Virus record (IMG/VR): IMGVR_UViG_3300036766_000194
Span: 1-64,000 of that record
Direction: 5' to 3' (one strand)
Length of the DNA: 64,000 nt
DNA from: a virus
The notes under the pieces: model-generated
Databases searched by the model: none
Told to the model about the DNA's origin: nothing
What the model saw: the letters and a program-made list of their open reading frames with translations, nothing else
Shown: positions 15,166-23,967 of the stretch, piece after piece
How the letters are laid out: each line of letters starts with the position of its first letter
How positions within the stretch are numbered: position 1 is the stretch's first letter
Program-made: the position numbers and the translations under genes

Positions 15166-17934
15166 ATGTCTACTTCGGACAAACTCGTTACAATTAAGAC
15201 GGAGCCACTTAGCTTCGTTAAGAATTTGTCCGTAGAATATTCCCCCAATATTGAAGATCATTTTCCGTTTCCTACCGTTCGTGAAGCTCAGCGTCGTGCT
15301 ATGTCTGCTATTGTTCGCGCTAAGGAAGAGGGAAAGAAGTTTGTAATCATAGAAGCCCCTACGGGTATAGGAAAATGTCTAGGCCGGGGCACCCTAGTTT
15401 TGATGTTTGATGGATCTTTGCGGGAAGTTGAGGGTCTTCAAATCGGGGATCAGTTGATGGGACCAGATTCTAAACCCAGAACTATTTTATCTTTGACGCA
15501 AGGCACAGGTGAAATGTTTGAGATTTCTTCCGACACCAAAAAGAAAACGTCTCATTTTGAGTCCTATGTAGTGAACGGAGACCATGTCCTGGCATTGAAA
15601 TATTCTGGAGAGATAAGTCAAGGGCAGAGTTCCGACCTAGATACGGTTTATCATAGAAAATTTGTGATTGGGGATCACTTAGAACTTTCAGTCAGTGATT
15701 ATATTCAAAAATGCAAATGGTTCAAGCATTGTGTGAAAGGTTACAAAGTGGGTGTAGAATTTCCTGAAAGTCCCCTTACCGTAGACCCCTATTTTCTTGG
15801 TCTTTGGTTGGGTGACGGCTCCAGTGATTCTTCCGAAATTACGACCGCCGATGAAGAGATTAAGAAATACATTTACGAGGTCGCGGCTCAGTATGGACTA
15901 GGCGTGACCGTTGACGATAGGAAAGACGAAAGTGACTGCCCTTCTTATCACATATCGCGGGGAAGAAACAACAAAGAAGAAAATGGTCTCCTGATACAAA
16001 TGCAAAATTTGAAGGTGATTAACAACAAACATATACCCATGAACTACCTCATAAATTCGCGCTCAAATCGCTTGAAATTACTAGCCGGGTTGGTGGATTC
16101 AGATGGCTATGTTTCGAGCGGAACTTACGAGATAGCCACTAAGTGGGCGCATTTAGCAAATCAAATTAGGTACCTAGCCCGCTCTTTGGGTTTTGCAGCA
16201 CAATTTGAGATGAAGTGGGTTAAAAATCAATCAGAAAAGCGATTTAAGTCTTATGTACTCACTTTTTACGGCACCGGGCTAGAGGAACTCCCCGTTTTGC
16301 TTCCCCGTAAAAAGTCTCAGTCTAGGAAACAAATCAAGGATGCACTACGTTCGGGTCTGAACGTAGTTTCAAAAGGACTTGGAGACTATTTCGGTTTTAC
16401 CTTAAATGGTGACGGACTGTTTCTTCTAGGTGACTTTACGGTCACTCATAATAGCGGTATCGCTATTGCTGCCGCTTCCTGGGCTAAGACCTGGAATGCT
16501 CCAGGTTATGAACCAGGTGCTTATATTCTCACCCCTCAAAAAATTCTTGCTCAACAGTATATGAATGATTTTGCAAACTTTGGTTTGCTTGAACTTCGTG
16601 GTAAGGCTAATTATCACTGCGACACTTTTGACACCGATTGCGACAGCGGCGCGTTGATGAACGATTCTACTGAGGGTGGAGACAACCGTACCACCTGCCC
16701 CAGTTGTCCCTATAAACTAGCAAAGAAGGCTTTCATCGCCAACTCTCTGGGCACTACCAATTTTGCCTACTATTTGAATGAAACTCAGTATGCTGGGCAA
16801 CTTCCTCGTCGCAATATGTTGGTTCTGGATGAAGGACACAATACCGAGAGTAACCTACTTAATTTTGCCGACACGGTTATTTCTAAGTGGCGCATGAAGG
16901 AAATCGGACTTGGCGCTCTTCCTGTTTTCAAACCGGGTGAAAATATTGCCTGCCGCGATTGGCTGTTTCATACCTTCATCCCCCAATGCCAGCAGTTTAT
17001 GTCGGAATTGGAAAATCAGGTTGACGAAGCCAAGTTTGAAGGTCGTAAGGAAGATGCTTTGAAGTTGGTTAAGAAACTGGATAATTACGATAAATATATC
17101 TGCCGTCTGAATCGTTTTATGAATTCTGACGATCTCTCCAATTGGCTCTGCTTCACTACTGAAGACGATGAGAAGCGGGACACCCAGGCTGAGATTCTTA
17201 TCAAGCCTCTCACTGCTACTCTTGTGGCTGATGAGATTCTCTTCCGTAAGGCTTCCATGATTGTAATCATGAGCGCGACCATTCTTGACATAGCGACTTT
17301 TATGCGCAGCCTGGGGATAAAGGATGAGGAAGCCGTTGTTCTTACCCTCCCCAGCGAATTCCCAGTTGAAAATCGTCCCATCTATTACAAGCCCGTGGGC
17401 AAAATGAATTGGAACGAACGTGAAGCTACCATGCCCAGAATGCTAAAGTTCATTGAGAAGATTATGGATAAATATGAAGGCAAAAAGGGCATCATTCATA
17501 CTCACAGCTATGCCTTTAACAAGGCTATTACCGCTTACCTGCGTAACACTAAACATGCTAATAGGATTATCACACATACAGGGATACCTGGGTCTCGTGA
17601 TGCCGCTGTTGCGGAGCATTTTGAGCGTCCTGATGCCACGGTTTTGATTTCGCCCAGTCTGAATGAGGGATTGGATCTTAAAGAAGATCTGGCGCGGTTT
17701 TGCATCTTGATCAAGGTACCGTTTGCCTTCTTAGATCCCTATACTAAGGCTAGAATGCGTCGCGATCCTGCTTGGTATACTCTTCAAGCATCGCTTACTA
17801 TGATTCAAGCTACGGGGAGAATTATTCGTACCAAGGATGACAAGGGTCATTGCTTTATCCTTGACGCCGACTTTTCCAGTTTCCTTAATAGGGCAAGGCT
17901 ACCAACGTGGTGGACGGATGCCCTTGTTTTTTAG
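15166..17934 (+). CDS. DinG/XPD-type superfamily 2 DNA helicase, intein-containing precursor
   Basis: 922 aa precursor. Extein: EAPTGIGK Walker A (residues 63-70), interrupted directly by an intein (71-429), continuing SGIAIAAASWAK. Four Cys in NYHC, TDC and CPSC (about 485-525) fit the Fe-S cluster of DinG/XPD helicases. LVLDEGHN is the Walker B (DEAH-like) box. ATGRIIRTKDD near the C-terminus is the last helicase motif. Spliced length would be 563 aa. Such 5'-to-3' helicases act in repair and R-loop or recombination processing. The stop is TAG, after which the frame stays open for 21 more codons. Confidence 0.85.
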   Translation: MSTSDKLVTIKTEPLSFVKNLSVEYSPNIEDHFPFPTVREAQRRAMSAIVRAKEEGKKFVIIEAPTGIGKCLGRGTLVLMFDGSLREVEGLQIGDQLMGPDSKPRTILSLTQGTGEMFEISSDTKKKTSHFESYVVNGDHVLALKYSGEISQGQSSDLDTVYHRKFVIGDHLELSVSDYIQKCKWFKHCVKGYKVGVEFPESPLTVDPYFLGLWLGDGSSDSSEITTADEEIKKYIYEVAAQYGLGVTVDDRKDESDCPSYHISRGRNNKEENGLLIQMQNLKVINNKHIPMNYLINSRSNRLKLLAGLVDSDGYVSSGTYEIATKWAHLANQIRYLARSLGFAAQFEMKWVKNQSEKRFKSYVLTFYGTGLEELPVLLPRKKSQSRKQIKDALRSGLNVVSKGLGDYFGFTLNGDGLFLLGDFTVTHNSGIAIAAASWAKTWNAPGYEPGAYILTPQKILAQQYMNDFANFGLLELRGKANYHCDTFDTDCDSGALMNDSTEGGDNRTTCPSCPYKLAKKAFIANSLGTTNFAYYLNETQYAGQLPRRNMLVLDEGHNTESNLLNFADTVISKWRMKEIGLGALPVFKPGENIACRDWLFHTFIPQCQQFMSELENQVDEAKFEGRKEDALKLVKKLDNYDKYICRLNRFMNSDDLSNWLCFTTEDDEKRDTQAEILIKPLTATLVADEILFRKASMIVIMSATILDIATFMRSLGIKDEEAVVLTLPSEFPVENRPIYYKPVGKMNWNEREATMPRMLKFIEKIMDKYEGKKGIIHTHSYAFNKAITAYLRNTKHANRIITHTGIPGSRDAAVAEHFERPDATVLISPSLNEGLDLKEDLARFCILIKVPFAFLDPYTKARMRRDPAWYTLQASLTMIQATGRIIRTKDDKGHCFILDADFSSFLNRARLPTWWTDALVF
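15376..16452 (+). other. Intein with LAGLIDADG endonuclease in helicase Walker A
   Basis: 359 aa. Begins with Cys (CLGRGTLVLMFDGS), ends FTVTHN, and the next residue is Ser, all canonical. VVNGDHVLAL is block B. FLGLWLGDGSS and LLAGLVDSDGYV are the two LAGLIDADG blocks, so it is a full homing intein. It sits exactly after the Walker A lysine, a favoured intein site because deletions there kill the host protein. Confidence 0.9.
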
Positions 17935-18047
17935 GACGACCAATTTGATGATTTACAGGCAGACCCAAGAATTCTGCTTCCACCCTCTTCAAACGCTTGA
18001 GATATTTCTCCGATTTTAGGTATTTATTAGGTGAGAGAACAAATAGT

Positions 18048-18350
18048 ATGAGAAAGAAGCGTCCAATCTATCCCCGTAAACCGGATATTGATATAGTGCT
18101 TCGTGCTCTCCGATCATTGGTGCCTATGGATACTCCGCTTGAAATGTCTTGGAGGAATTCTCATGCAGGTAATCCGAATTTACGTGTAAAATCGTTAACT
18201 AAAAATATTGAGTGGGTAGTGGATGTATATCCAAGGAACTATTTTTATGTTTGCGTAGATAGACACTTCACCCAGGCGTGTCATTCAATTCCTTCTCTGG
18301 TAGGTTACATTTGTAGAATGCTGGGAGTAGTACCGAACCACCAGAGGTGA
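18048..18350 (+). CDS. Unknown small protein
   Basis: 100 aa from ATG 18048 (RKKRPIYPRKPD), preceded by GTGAGAGAAC. Basic N-terminus followed by a mixed alpha/beta region. The frame is open further upstream but the start with the ribosome site is preferred. No family recognised. It is the first of three short unknowns after the helicase. Confidence 0.55.
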   Translation: MRKKRPIYPRKPDIDIVLRALRSLVPMDTPLEMSWRNSHAGNPNLRVKSLTKNIEWVVDVYPRNYFYVCVDRHFTQACHSIPSLVGYICRMLGVVPNHQR

Positions 18351-18354
18351 CAAA

Positions 18355-18654
18355 ATGTGGGAAAATCTTCTCCTACTTTTACCGAAAAATTATCTTCCTT
18401 ACGAAGTGGAGTTCCACCGTTCAAGAAGTCTCCGTGTGTATAGACAAGTTGTTGACAATTTCTATGCCACGGGGTACCGTGATAAAGAAGCTGTGAAGAT
18501 GGCTTATGAAAAAATTCATTACAGTATGAATGTTCTACAAAGGACTGATCCAACTATTTGGAAGAAGATAAATGACACTCATAACAGTTTGATGAATTTA
18601 CGAGGGTCTGTATTTAAGGCGAATGTTGCCCATATGGTAGTATCTAGACCTTAG
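18355..18654 (+). CDS. Unknown small protein
   Basis: 99 aa, ATG five bases after the previous stop, with GAGGTG upstream. Mostly helical (YRQVVDNFYATGYRDKEAVKMA). Not recognised; probably co-transcribed with its neighbours. Confidence 0.55.
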   Translation: MWENLLLLLPKNYLPYEVEFHRSRSLRVYRQVVDNFYATGYRDKEAVKMAYEKIHYSMNVLQRTDPTIWKKINDTHNSLMNLRGSVFKANVAHMVVSRP

Positions 18655-18663
18655 AGACCCTCT

Positions 18664-19359
18664 ATGCCCGTAGCCACGATAGAAACTGTTCAAGATCTGT
18701 ATAGAATCCTAACGCTAAAGCGTATTATTAGCCGTCGCGCTAATGATGAATTATTGAAAATTGCGGGTGATCGTGTTCTAAAAAGTGTGAACCCTACAGA
18801 TGAAGAAACTCTTCAATTTATGAACGAAGAAAAAGGGCTTCTTCGTAAATATGCTAATTATCCTACATTGACTGAATGGGAACAGATGCCCCACTTACGA
18901 ATAGGAAGCAAATGGGGGAGTACTTTTGGTGTGACGATTTTAGTTGGAGAACTAGTGTTAGAAATTGTCAAAGAAGTCCATTCAGAATTCCCTACCTCTG
19001 TTCTACAGAAGATGTTATTTGGTATTTTAGGAGAATTAGATTCTCCTTCTGCTACCTATTTGATTGAACCCTTTGAAAAGATGATCACAATTAATGTAGA
19101 ACGTGTTGATAATAGAGAGATGACTCCTGAAGAAAAAAGTCAATTTGTTACTCGTGTATTGACTCATATTTTAGAGAGCTTTATGCTTGTGTTAGAAAAG
19201 TATGGATTAGTTGAAATCGATGGTGGAGTGGCAGTAGTAACCACTCTAGGAAGACGAGTATTGATGCATCTTAGAGATGCTAAGGAATTTGTTGACATAT
19301 TGAGTAAGGCCCATTCTCGACTTCAGTCTTCAAAAACGGATCTTACACTAGAGAACTAG
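18664..19359 (+). CDS. Unknown helical protein
   Basis: 231 aa, largely alpha-helical with many Leu, Glu and Lys residues. A C-terminal block (KYGLVEIDGGVAVVTTLGRRVL) has the look of a winged-helix wing: a helix, a short hairpin, then TLGRRVL. That would suggest a DNA-binding protein, but this is a guess from pattern only. It starts nine bases after the preceding gene. Confidence 0.55.
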   Translation: MPVATIETVQDLYRILTLKRIISRRANDELLKIAGDRVLKSVNPTDEETLQFMNEEKGLLRKYANYPTLTEWEQMPHLRIGSKWGSTFGVTILVGELVLEIVKEVHSEFPTSVLQKMLFGILGELDSPSATYLIEPFEKMITINVERVDNREMTPEEKSQFVTRVLTHILESFMLVLEKYGLVEIDGGVAVVTTLGRRVLMHLRDAKEFVDILSKAHSRLQSSKTDLTLEN

Positions 19360-19371
19360 TATTAACTCTGT

Positions 19372-20298
19372 ATGCTATTTACTGAGAGACCCTTAGCAGT
19401 GGTGTTTGATTGGGATAAAACATTAAGTAGTCATTATATGCAGAAGCCCATATTTCAAGAGTATGGAGTGGATGAGAAACAATTTTGGGTAACTAGTAAT
19501 TCTCAGGCTTATGCTAATTCCAGTTATCTGGGACTCCAATGCTTCATAGAACATGCGTATCTTAATTCTATCCTAGACCTTGTTCGTAACGGAACTCTAC
19601 CAGGATTAAACAATAAGAAATTAAGTGAACTGGGTAAGAAGATAGTAGTTTACCCTGGAGTTGAAGACTTATTTCATAGGCTGAAGACCCATGGAGTGGA
19701 AATTTATATTGTCACTTCGGGTATTCGTTCAATGCTTAAAGAAATACCTTTTGTTAAAGATTGTGTGACAGAAATTTTTGGCGCAGATTACACAGACTAT
19801 GTCTTTGACAAAGAAGGTAATATAATTCCCTGTGACACAATACAATCCTTAGTTAGAACTGTCATTCCTTCGGATAAAGTAAGAATTCTTAATGAGATAT
19901 CTAAAGGGTCCGTACAGGGGAAATTTGACGCCTGCGTATGGATACCAGAAAATGAACGTCGCATACCGTTTAAGCATATTATTTATGTAGGAGACGGAGT
20001 CAGTGATATATATGCTTTTGAGACGGTTCGTAGCGGAGGAGGTTATGCGGTGGGCGTCTACAGTCCCACAGATCCTCAGTTTGAACAAATTGAAACCATT
20101 CGTGAAGATGGCTTCCTAGACATTTTAGGGTTGGCTGATTTTGGTGTCAATTCTACAGTAGGTACTTGGATTATTAAAAAAGTAGAACAGCTTCAATTTT
20201 CTCTTCGTAAAGAAGAACAAACAGTCAAAGAGGATGAATTCACCCAAGTAAGAAAACATTCTCCTAAGATTATCCATTCTTGGGGAAAAACTAAGTAA
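19372..20298 (+). CDS. HAD-superfamily phosphatase
   Basis: 308 aa. Motif I FDWDKTLS (D13/D15), motif II VTSG near 121, a conserved-type Lys later, and motif IV YVGDGVSDIYAF near 205 identify a haloacid-dehalogenase-like phosphatase. A large cap domain sits between motifs I and II. HAD enzymes use an aspartyl-phosphate intermediate and hydrolyse small phosphometabolites or nucleic-acid 3' phosphates. In a genome with an RNA ligase and many tRNAs, end repair is one option; substrate is not visible in the sequence. Confidence 0.8.
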   Translation: MLFTERPLAVVFDWDKTLSSHYMQKPIFQEYGVDEKQFWVTSNSQAYANSSYLGLQCFIEHAYLNSILDLVRNGTLPGLNNKKLSELGKKIVVYPGVEDLFHRLKTHGVEIYIVTSGIRSMLKEIPFVKDCVTEIFGADYTDYVFDKEGNIIPCDTIQSLVRTVIPSDKVRILNEISKGSVQGKFDACVWIPENERRIPFKHIIYVGDGVSDIYAFETVRSGGGYAVGVYSPTDPQFEQIETIREDGFLDILGLADFGVNSTVGTWIIKKVEQLQFSLRKEEQTVKEDEFTQVRKHSPKIIHSWGKTK

Positions 20299-20316
20299 TA
20301 TATCTTTGGAGGCTCT

Positions 20317-20586
20317 ATGAGTACATTTCTTATTCTAGGATTAGCAGGATTGCTGACGGCTTTGATCTACATTTTTCGTAATGCTGTTGTCGCTGAAGTA
20401 GAATTGAAGTTCAATCAGGCACATGCTTGGGCTGTTTCTCAAGAGGCTGCTGTTGAACACAAAGTTGTGAATGAGTTAGAACATATTTGGACCGTAACGA
20501 TCACTTCGGCAGGAGTTGTTACCAAGGGCATCGGTGCCACCCTTACCGCTGCTGTAGAGAATCTCAAGTCTAAACTGTATGAGTAA
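20317..20586 (+). CDS. Small membrane-anchored protein
   Basis: 89 aa. An N-terminal hydrophobic helix (LILGLAGLLTALIYIF) followed by an amphipathic helical tail suggests a single-pass inner-membrane protein. GGAGG precedes the ATG. The stop overlaps the next ATG by eight bases. Role unknown. Confidence 0.55.
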   Translation: MSTFLILGLAGLLTALIYIFRNAVVAEVELKFNQAHAWAVSQEAAVEHKVVNELEHIWTVTITSAGVVTKGIGATLTAAVENLKSKLYE

Positions 20587-21349
20587 ATTCAGAACTGGTG
20601 TTGCCGCTGCTCCCGAATTTCCGACGACACCAGTTCTGTTATCTAAGGCGCGTTTTCAACGTAATAACATATTGGTTGGTAACGATCCTGTTCAAACTCG
20701 TTTCGCTGAACAATTTTTCGGAGTCCCTTGTAAAGAAGTAGATGTTGTTAGAGATGAAGACATTCTAAAAGACACTCCTACTTTGTATCAAGTTCTTATT
20801 TCAAAATCCATAGAAATCTCACCAGAACTCCGTCTAAAGACAGGTATATGGAGTTTATCTCCTGTAGTAAAGGGGAGTGCCTCGGCCACAGCCGTTATAA
20901 AGTCTGCCATGGAAATTTTAGATGTAAAACTAGACAAAGAATCCGTAAATAGAGCCTGTGATATTCTTACTGAGGAAGAAATCGGTGACGTAAGAGCCGC
21001 ATTGTGGAATGCGGTTTGGGTGATAGCAGGAGAAATCCCCGCTCAACCTGAATTCTGGAAAGCTCCCTGGTCTAAAGGAAACTGGATGCCTAAAGGGGTA
21101 GACCCTAAGTACAGACTAAATGCTCTGTATAGGGAATTGGTGGGTTACGTTCTGGTTAGAGATAATGATGAACCAGCAGCTAGACGATTCGGGATATCTC
21201 CAGCAAAAATTAAGAAATTGAAAGCTCTAGCTCTAGACCTAGATAGAGTGTATAATTCTATTTCAGAACTTTCTAAATGGCGACAACTAAAGTATGACCC
21301 CTACCTTTGTGCTTTGAAAATTGCTAGAATCTGGAAAATACAGTATTAA
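20579..21349 (+). CDS. Unknown protein
   Basis: 256 aa. Overlaps the membrane protein gene by eight bases. The middle includes WAPWSKGN-type tryptophans and the C-terminal half is helical and basic, somewhat like the helical collar of clamp-loader-type proteins, but there is no real motif to support that. Not recognised. Confidence 0.55.
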   Translation: MSKFRTGVAAAPEFPTTPVLLSKARFQRNNILVGNDPVQTRFAEQFFGVPCKEVDVVRDEDILKDTPTLYQVLISKSIEISPELRLKTGIWSLSPVVKGSASATAVIKSAMEILDVKLDKESVNRACDILTEEEIGDVRAALWNAVWVIAGEIPAQPEFWKAPWSKGNWMPKGVDPKYRLNALYRELVGYVLVRDNDEPAARRFGISPAKIKKLKALALDLDRVYNSISELSKWRQLKYDPYLCALKIARIWKIQY

Positions 21350-21391
21350 GAGTTTACTGGGCCAAATTTTTAAAAATCGAAAGGAAAATCA

Positions 21392-22141
21392 ATGAAATTT
21401 ATTAATTCAGTTATTGCTGTTCTCGCGCTAGTCCTCCTATCTGCAGGAGTAGCTTCCGCACAGAATGGTGTGTTTGCTCCTTATGTTAACGTTAATTTGT
21501 CTGTCACGGGAACCGGAGCGGCAATTGGTACTTCAAATCCTAACTATCGTATCGGTGGTGGTATTGAATCCAGCACCAAGCATTTGCTGTTCGATGCCAA
21601 TGGTCAGTTCGACTCAGCCAGTCTTACAACTCCATCTCTCATTTCTCTGGATGGTGGGGTGGTTAACAACCAAGGCGGTTACACAGGAACTTTCACAGCC
21701 TCGGCTTATTATAAGCTAGGTGGAGTAGTTCTTGTCGGAGCCGGAGTATCCTATTCAAATCAGGTGTTGACCGGACAGGCATTATTTGGTGAGTATGGGT
21801 TCAATCTTGGTCTCAATCGTAACCAGATTCGCCCATTTGTCGGAGTAGGATTGAACTTATCCCGCGATCGCATCATCGTCAATTATGTTCTGCCTGGTAA
21901 GGACCGTCTTAACACTGGGGGAGGAATCGTGGGAGAAGTCCTAGGGTCTAATGTTGTGACGGGTTTTAATGACCGCACAATTAACGTTCAGAACGAAATT
22001 ATTCTTGCTAAGAGTGGATTGTTCCATCATATCCGTTTAACGCAGAATGTTTCTGTTTCTACTTCTAATGTAGCGAGTGTATTTAAGTACATCCGTACAG
22101 AAGGTGTTACGGCTGGCGTTGGCGTCAAGTTCGTACTCTAA
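21392..22141 (+). CDS. Secreted outer-membrane beta-barrel-like protein
   Basis: 249 aa. Residues 1-23 form a clear Sec signal peptide ending ASA-Q. The mature part is built of alternating-residue beta strands with Gly and aromatic residues, and the final residues VTAGVGVKFVL match the C-terminal strand of outer-membrane barrels. It would be made in the infected Gram-negative cell and inserted in the outer membrane, for example to change surface receptors or permeability. A standalone unit: ribosome site AAAGGAAAA upstream, strong terminator directly downstream. Confidence 0.7.
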   Translation: MKFINSVIAVLALVLLSAGVASAQNGVFAPYVNVNLSVTGTGAAIGTSNPNYRIGGGIESSTKHLLFDANGQFDSASLTTPSLISLDGGVVNNQGGYTGTFTASAYYKLGGVVLVGAGVSYSNQVLTGQALFGEYGFNLGLNRNQIRPFVGVGLNLSRDRIIVNYVLPGKDRLNTGGGIVGEVLGSNVVTGFNDRTINVQNEIILAKSGLFHHIRLTQNVSVSTSNVASVFKYIRTEGVTAGVGVKFVL

Positions 22142-22156
22142 TTATTAACTCTATAA

Positions 22157-22190
22157 AAGGCCAGGGAGAAATCCCTGGCCTTTTTGTTTT
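22157..22190 (+). terminator. Rho-independent terminator
   Basis: Perfect stem AAGGCCAGGGA / TCCCTGGCCTT with GAAA loop, followed by a T-run. It ends the barrel-protein transcript. Confidence 0.92.
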
Positions 22191-22245
22191 TCAAGTATTA
22201 ATAACCACATATACCCCGTAAAGGGGAACACTAGGAGATAACCGT

Positions 22246-23082
22246 ATGACTACATTTCAAGATGACGATGAGCTAGACGCGCTACCTGCAGCAAAAACGG
22301 AGGCTACAACCAAGACCACCACAACCCCTCCTACCACAGCAACTGCCACCACTGCCACTGCTACACCCCGCCCGGCTCCCGCTGCTATGGATGAGGACCT
22401 GGACGTTGATTTTGGTGATGAAAAGATTACTTCGTATTCAGATGGTCTGGAGAAAGTCAATCCTGAAAAAGGAAAGTCCATACGGTTTTCTCTGCTTACG
22501 GACATGCTTAAAGCTAAAGCAGCTTACACCCATTACGTTGAAAATGGGGAAAAGAAAGGTAGCTATCGCTGCCTTCGCCCAACCAAGGGAACTCTTTCTG
22601 AGCAGCCTATTTGCTGCACAAAGCTGGATGAGTCCTACCTGTACGTTGTAGCTCTTGTCCTTCTCTACACTAACGCCGATCAAAAAGGTGGTCTTCCTAC
22701 CGACAGCGCCAAGAATCCTATCGTGGAATGGAAGGTGGGTTTCGTAAAGCTGGGACGTGGAGTATTCCGCACTATCAGTGAACTTGTCAGTGAGGATGCT
22801 GAGGAATCTCAGGATAAGGTTCCTGTTGAGATGTTGGACATCAAGATGACGCGTCTCGCTAACAATAAGTTTGAAGTGAAGCGCGTTAACAAGAAGGCTA
22901 TCTGGCGTCGTAACCCTGAACTGGTGGCTGAAGTCACAGCTGCTCTTACTCCTTTCAAAGACGGCAAAAAGCTGGAGTCTAAGCTAGGCCGTAAGTTGGA
23001 CAATCTTGGTTATAAGGCTCTTTTTGCTTCTACCAGCGTTAAGGCCGAAGAAGCAGATTTGTCCGACGTTGATTCGCTGTAA
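22246..23082 (+). CDS. Putative single-stranded DNA-binding protein (gp32-like)
   Basis: 278 aa. A Thr/Pro/Ala-rich N-terminal linker (about residues 15-46) precedes a compact core of strands with Tyr and Trp residues (KSIRFSLL, YLYVVALVLLYTNAD, VEWKVGFVKLGRGVF) and an acidic C-terminal end (EEADLSDVDSL). Core plus acidic tail is the plan of phage SSBs, and the position at the head of the recombination block between two terminators fits. I see no decisive motif, so this is a context-supported call. Confidence 0.5.
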   Translation: MTTFQDDDELDALPAAKTEATTKTTTTPPTTATATTATATPRPAPAAMDEDLDVDFGDEKITSYSDGLEKVNPEKGKSIRFSLLTDMLKAKAAYTHYVENGEKKGSYRCLRPTKGTLSEQPICCTKLDESYLYVVALVLLYTNADQKGGLPTDSAKNPIVEWKVGFVKLGRGVFRTISELVSEDAEESQDKVPVEMLDIKMTRLANNKFEVKRVNKKAIWRRNPELVAEVTAALTPFKDGKKLESKLGRKLDNLGYKALFASTSVKAEEADLSDVDSL

Positions 23083-23102
23083 ACCTCTTACCGATAAAAG
23101 GG

Positions 23103-23140
23103 GAGCCGGAGATCGTTTAGATCTCCGGCTCTAATTTTCT
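23103..23140 (+). terminator. Rho-independent terminator
   Basis: Stem GAGCCGGAGATC / GATCTCCGGCTC with a five-base loop and a T-containing tail, directly after the SSB-like gene, isolating it as a highly expressed single-gene unit. Confidence 0.85.
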
Positions 23141-23141
23141 A

Positions 23142-23870
23142 ATGATACTACTCCTACTTGACTTTGAAACCACAGGGCTTGATCCTCACACGCACTCCAT
23201 CTGTGAAGTGGGTGTGGCATTGTGGGACACCGTTATACAGAGAATTATCCGTGTAGCTGATTACCTTGTTTATGAACCCAATGCTGTCTGGGAAGCGGCA
23301 GCAATGGAGAAAAATGGTCTTACTCCTGAATTGTGTGAAAAATATGGTATGCCCACGGATAAAGCCTTCCGCCAATTAATGACTTGGGCAAATAGTGCTG
23401 ATGTTTTTGTGGCCTATAATGGTAAAAGTTTCGATTTCCCAATGTGGGACGCTTGGGCCGAAAAACAGGGTTCTATAGTTCCCAATAGACTTCGTCTAGA
23501 CCCTATGGTAGATATTCAATGGCCGAAAGATTATAGATCACGAGAGTTATTCTATGTGGCGGCTAAACACGGAATTTTAAATCACTTCATACACACTGGT
23601 GCAGGAGACGTACTCACCATGGTTACTCTCCTTAGTAGACAACCCGACTTGGGGATGATCCTTGAATATGCTAAAATGCCCGATATTATTATTGAGGGAA
23701 GGTGCTCCATTGATGATCGTCAACGGGTTAAGTCAAACGGGTTCAATTGGCTTTTCCCTCCTGGGTTGTCTAAAACTAAAAAATGGATTAAAACCATAAA
23801 AGAGGGTATGTTGGATAAAGAAATTCAATTAGGAAAAGAAGTTGGTTATGAGGTAAGGAGACTGACCTAG
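23142..23870 (+). CDS. DnaQ-like 3'-5' exonuclease (DEDDh)
   Basis: 242 aa. ExoI LDFETTGLD at residues 6-14 (D7, E9), ExoII YNGKSFDFP near residues 94-102, and ExoIII with HTGAGDVLTM (His then Asp, about 150-159) make the DEDDh set of epsilon-like exonucleases. It acts on DNA 3' ends in proofreading or repair. The C-terminal 60 residues are an extra domain of unknown role. It starts almost on the terminator of the SSB gene. Confidence 0.82.
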   Translation: MILLLLDFETTGLDPHTHSICEVGVALWDTVIQRIIRVADYLVYEPNAVWEAAAMEKNGLTPELCEKYGMPTDKAFRQLMTWANSADVFVAYNGKSFDFPMWDAWAEKQGSIVPNRLRLDPMVDIQWPKDYRSRELFYVAAKHGILNHFIHTGAGDVLTMVTLLSRQPDLGMILEYAKMPDIIIEGRCSIDDRQRVKSNGFNWLFPPGLSKTKKWIKTIKEGMLDKEIQLGKEVGYEVRRLT

Positions 23871-23967
23871 TTAGCGGGTAGATTTGTTTAACAAGTAGGT
23901 AGACGCCACACTTATCTACAAGACAGATTTTGGAAATGACTTCATGTTATAGAAATGGAAAGCCTTG

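Noticed and set aside
17932-18000. TAG recoding genetic code
   Set aside because: Several genes here (for example the RecA-like and DnaQ-like) end in TAG with sensible C-termini, so TAG is a normal stop.
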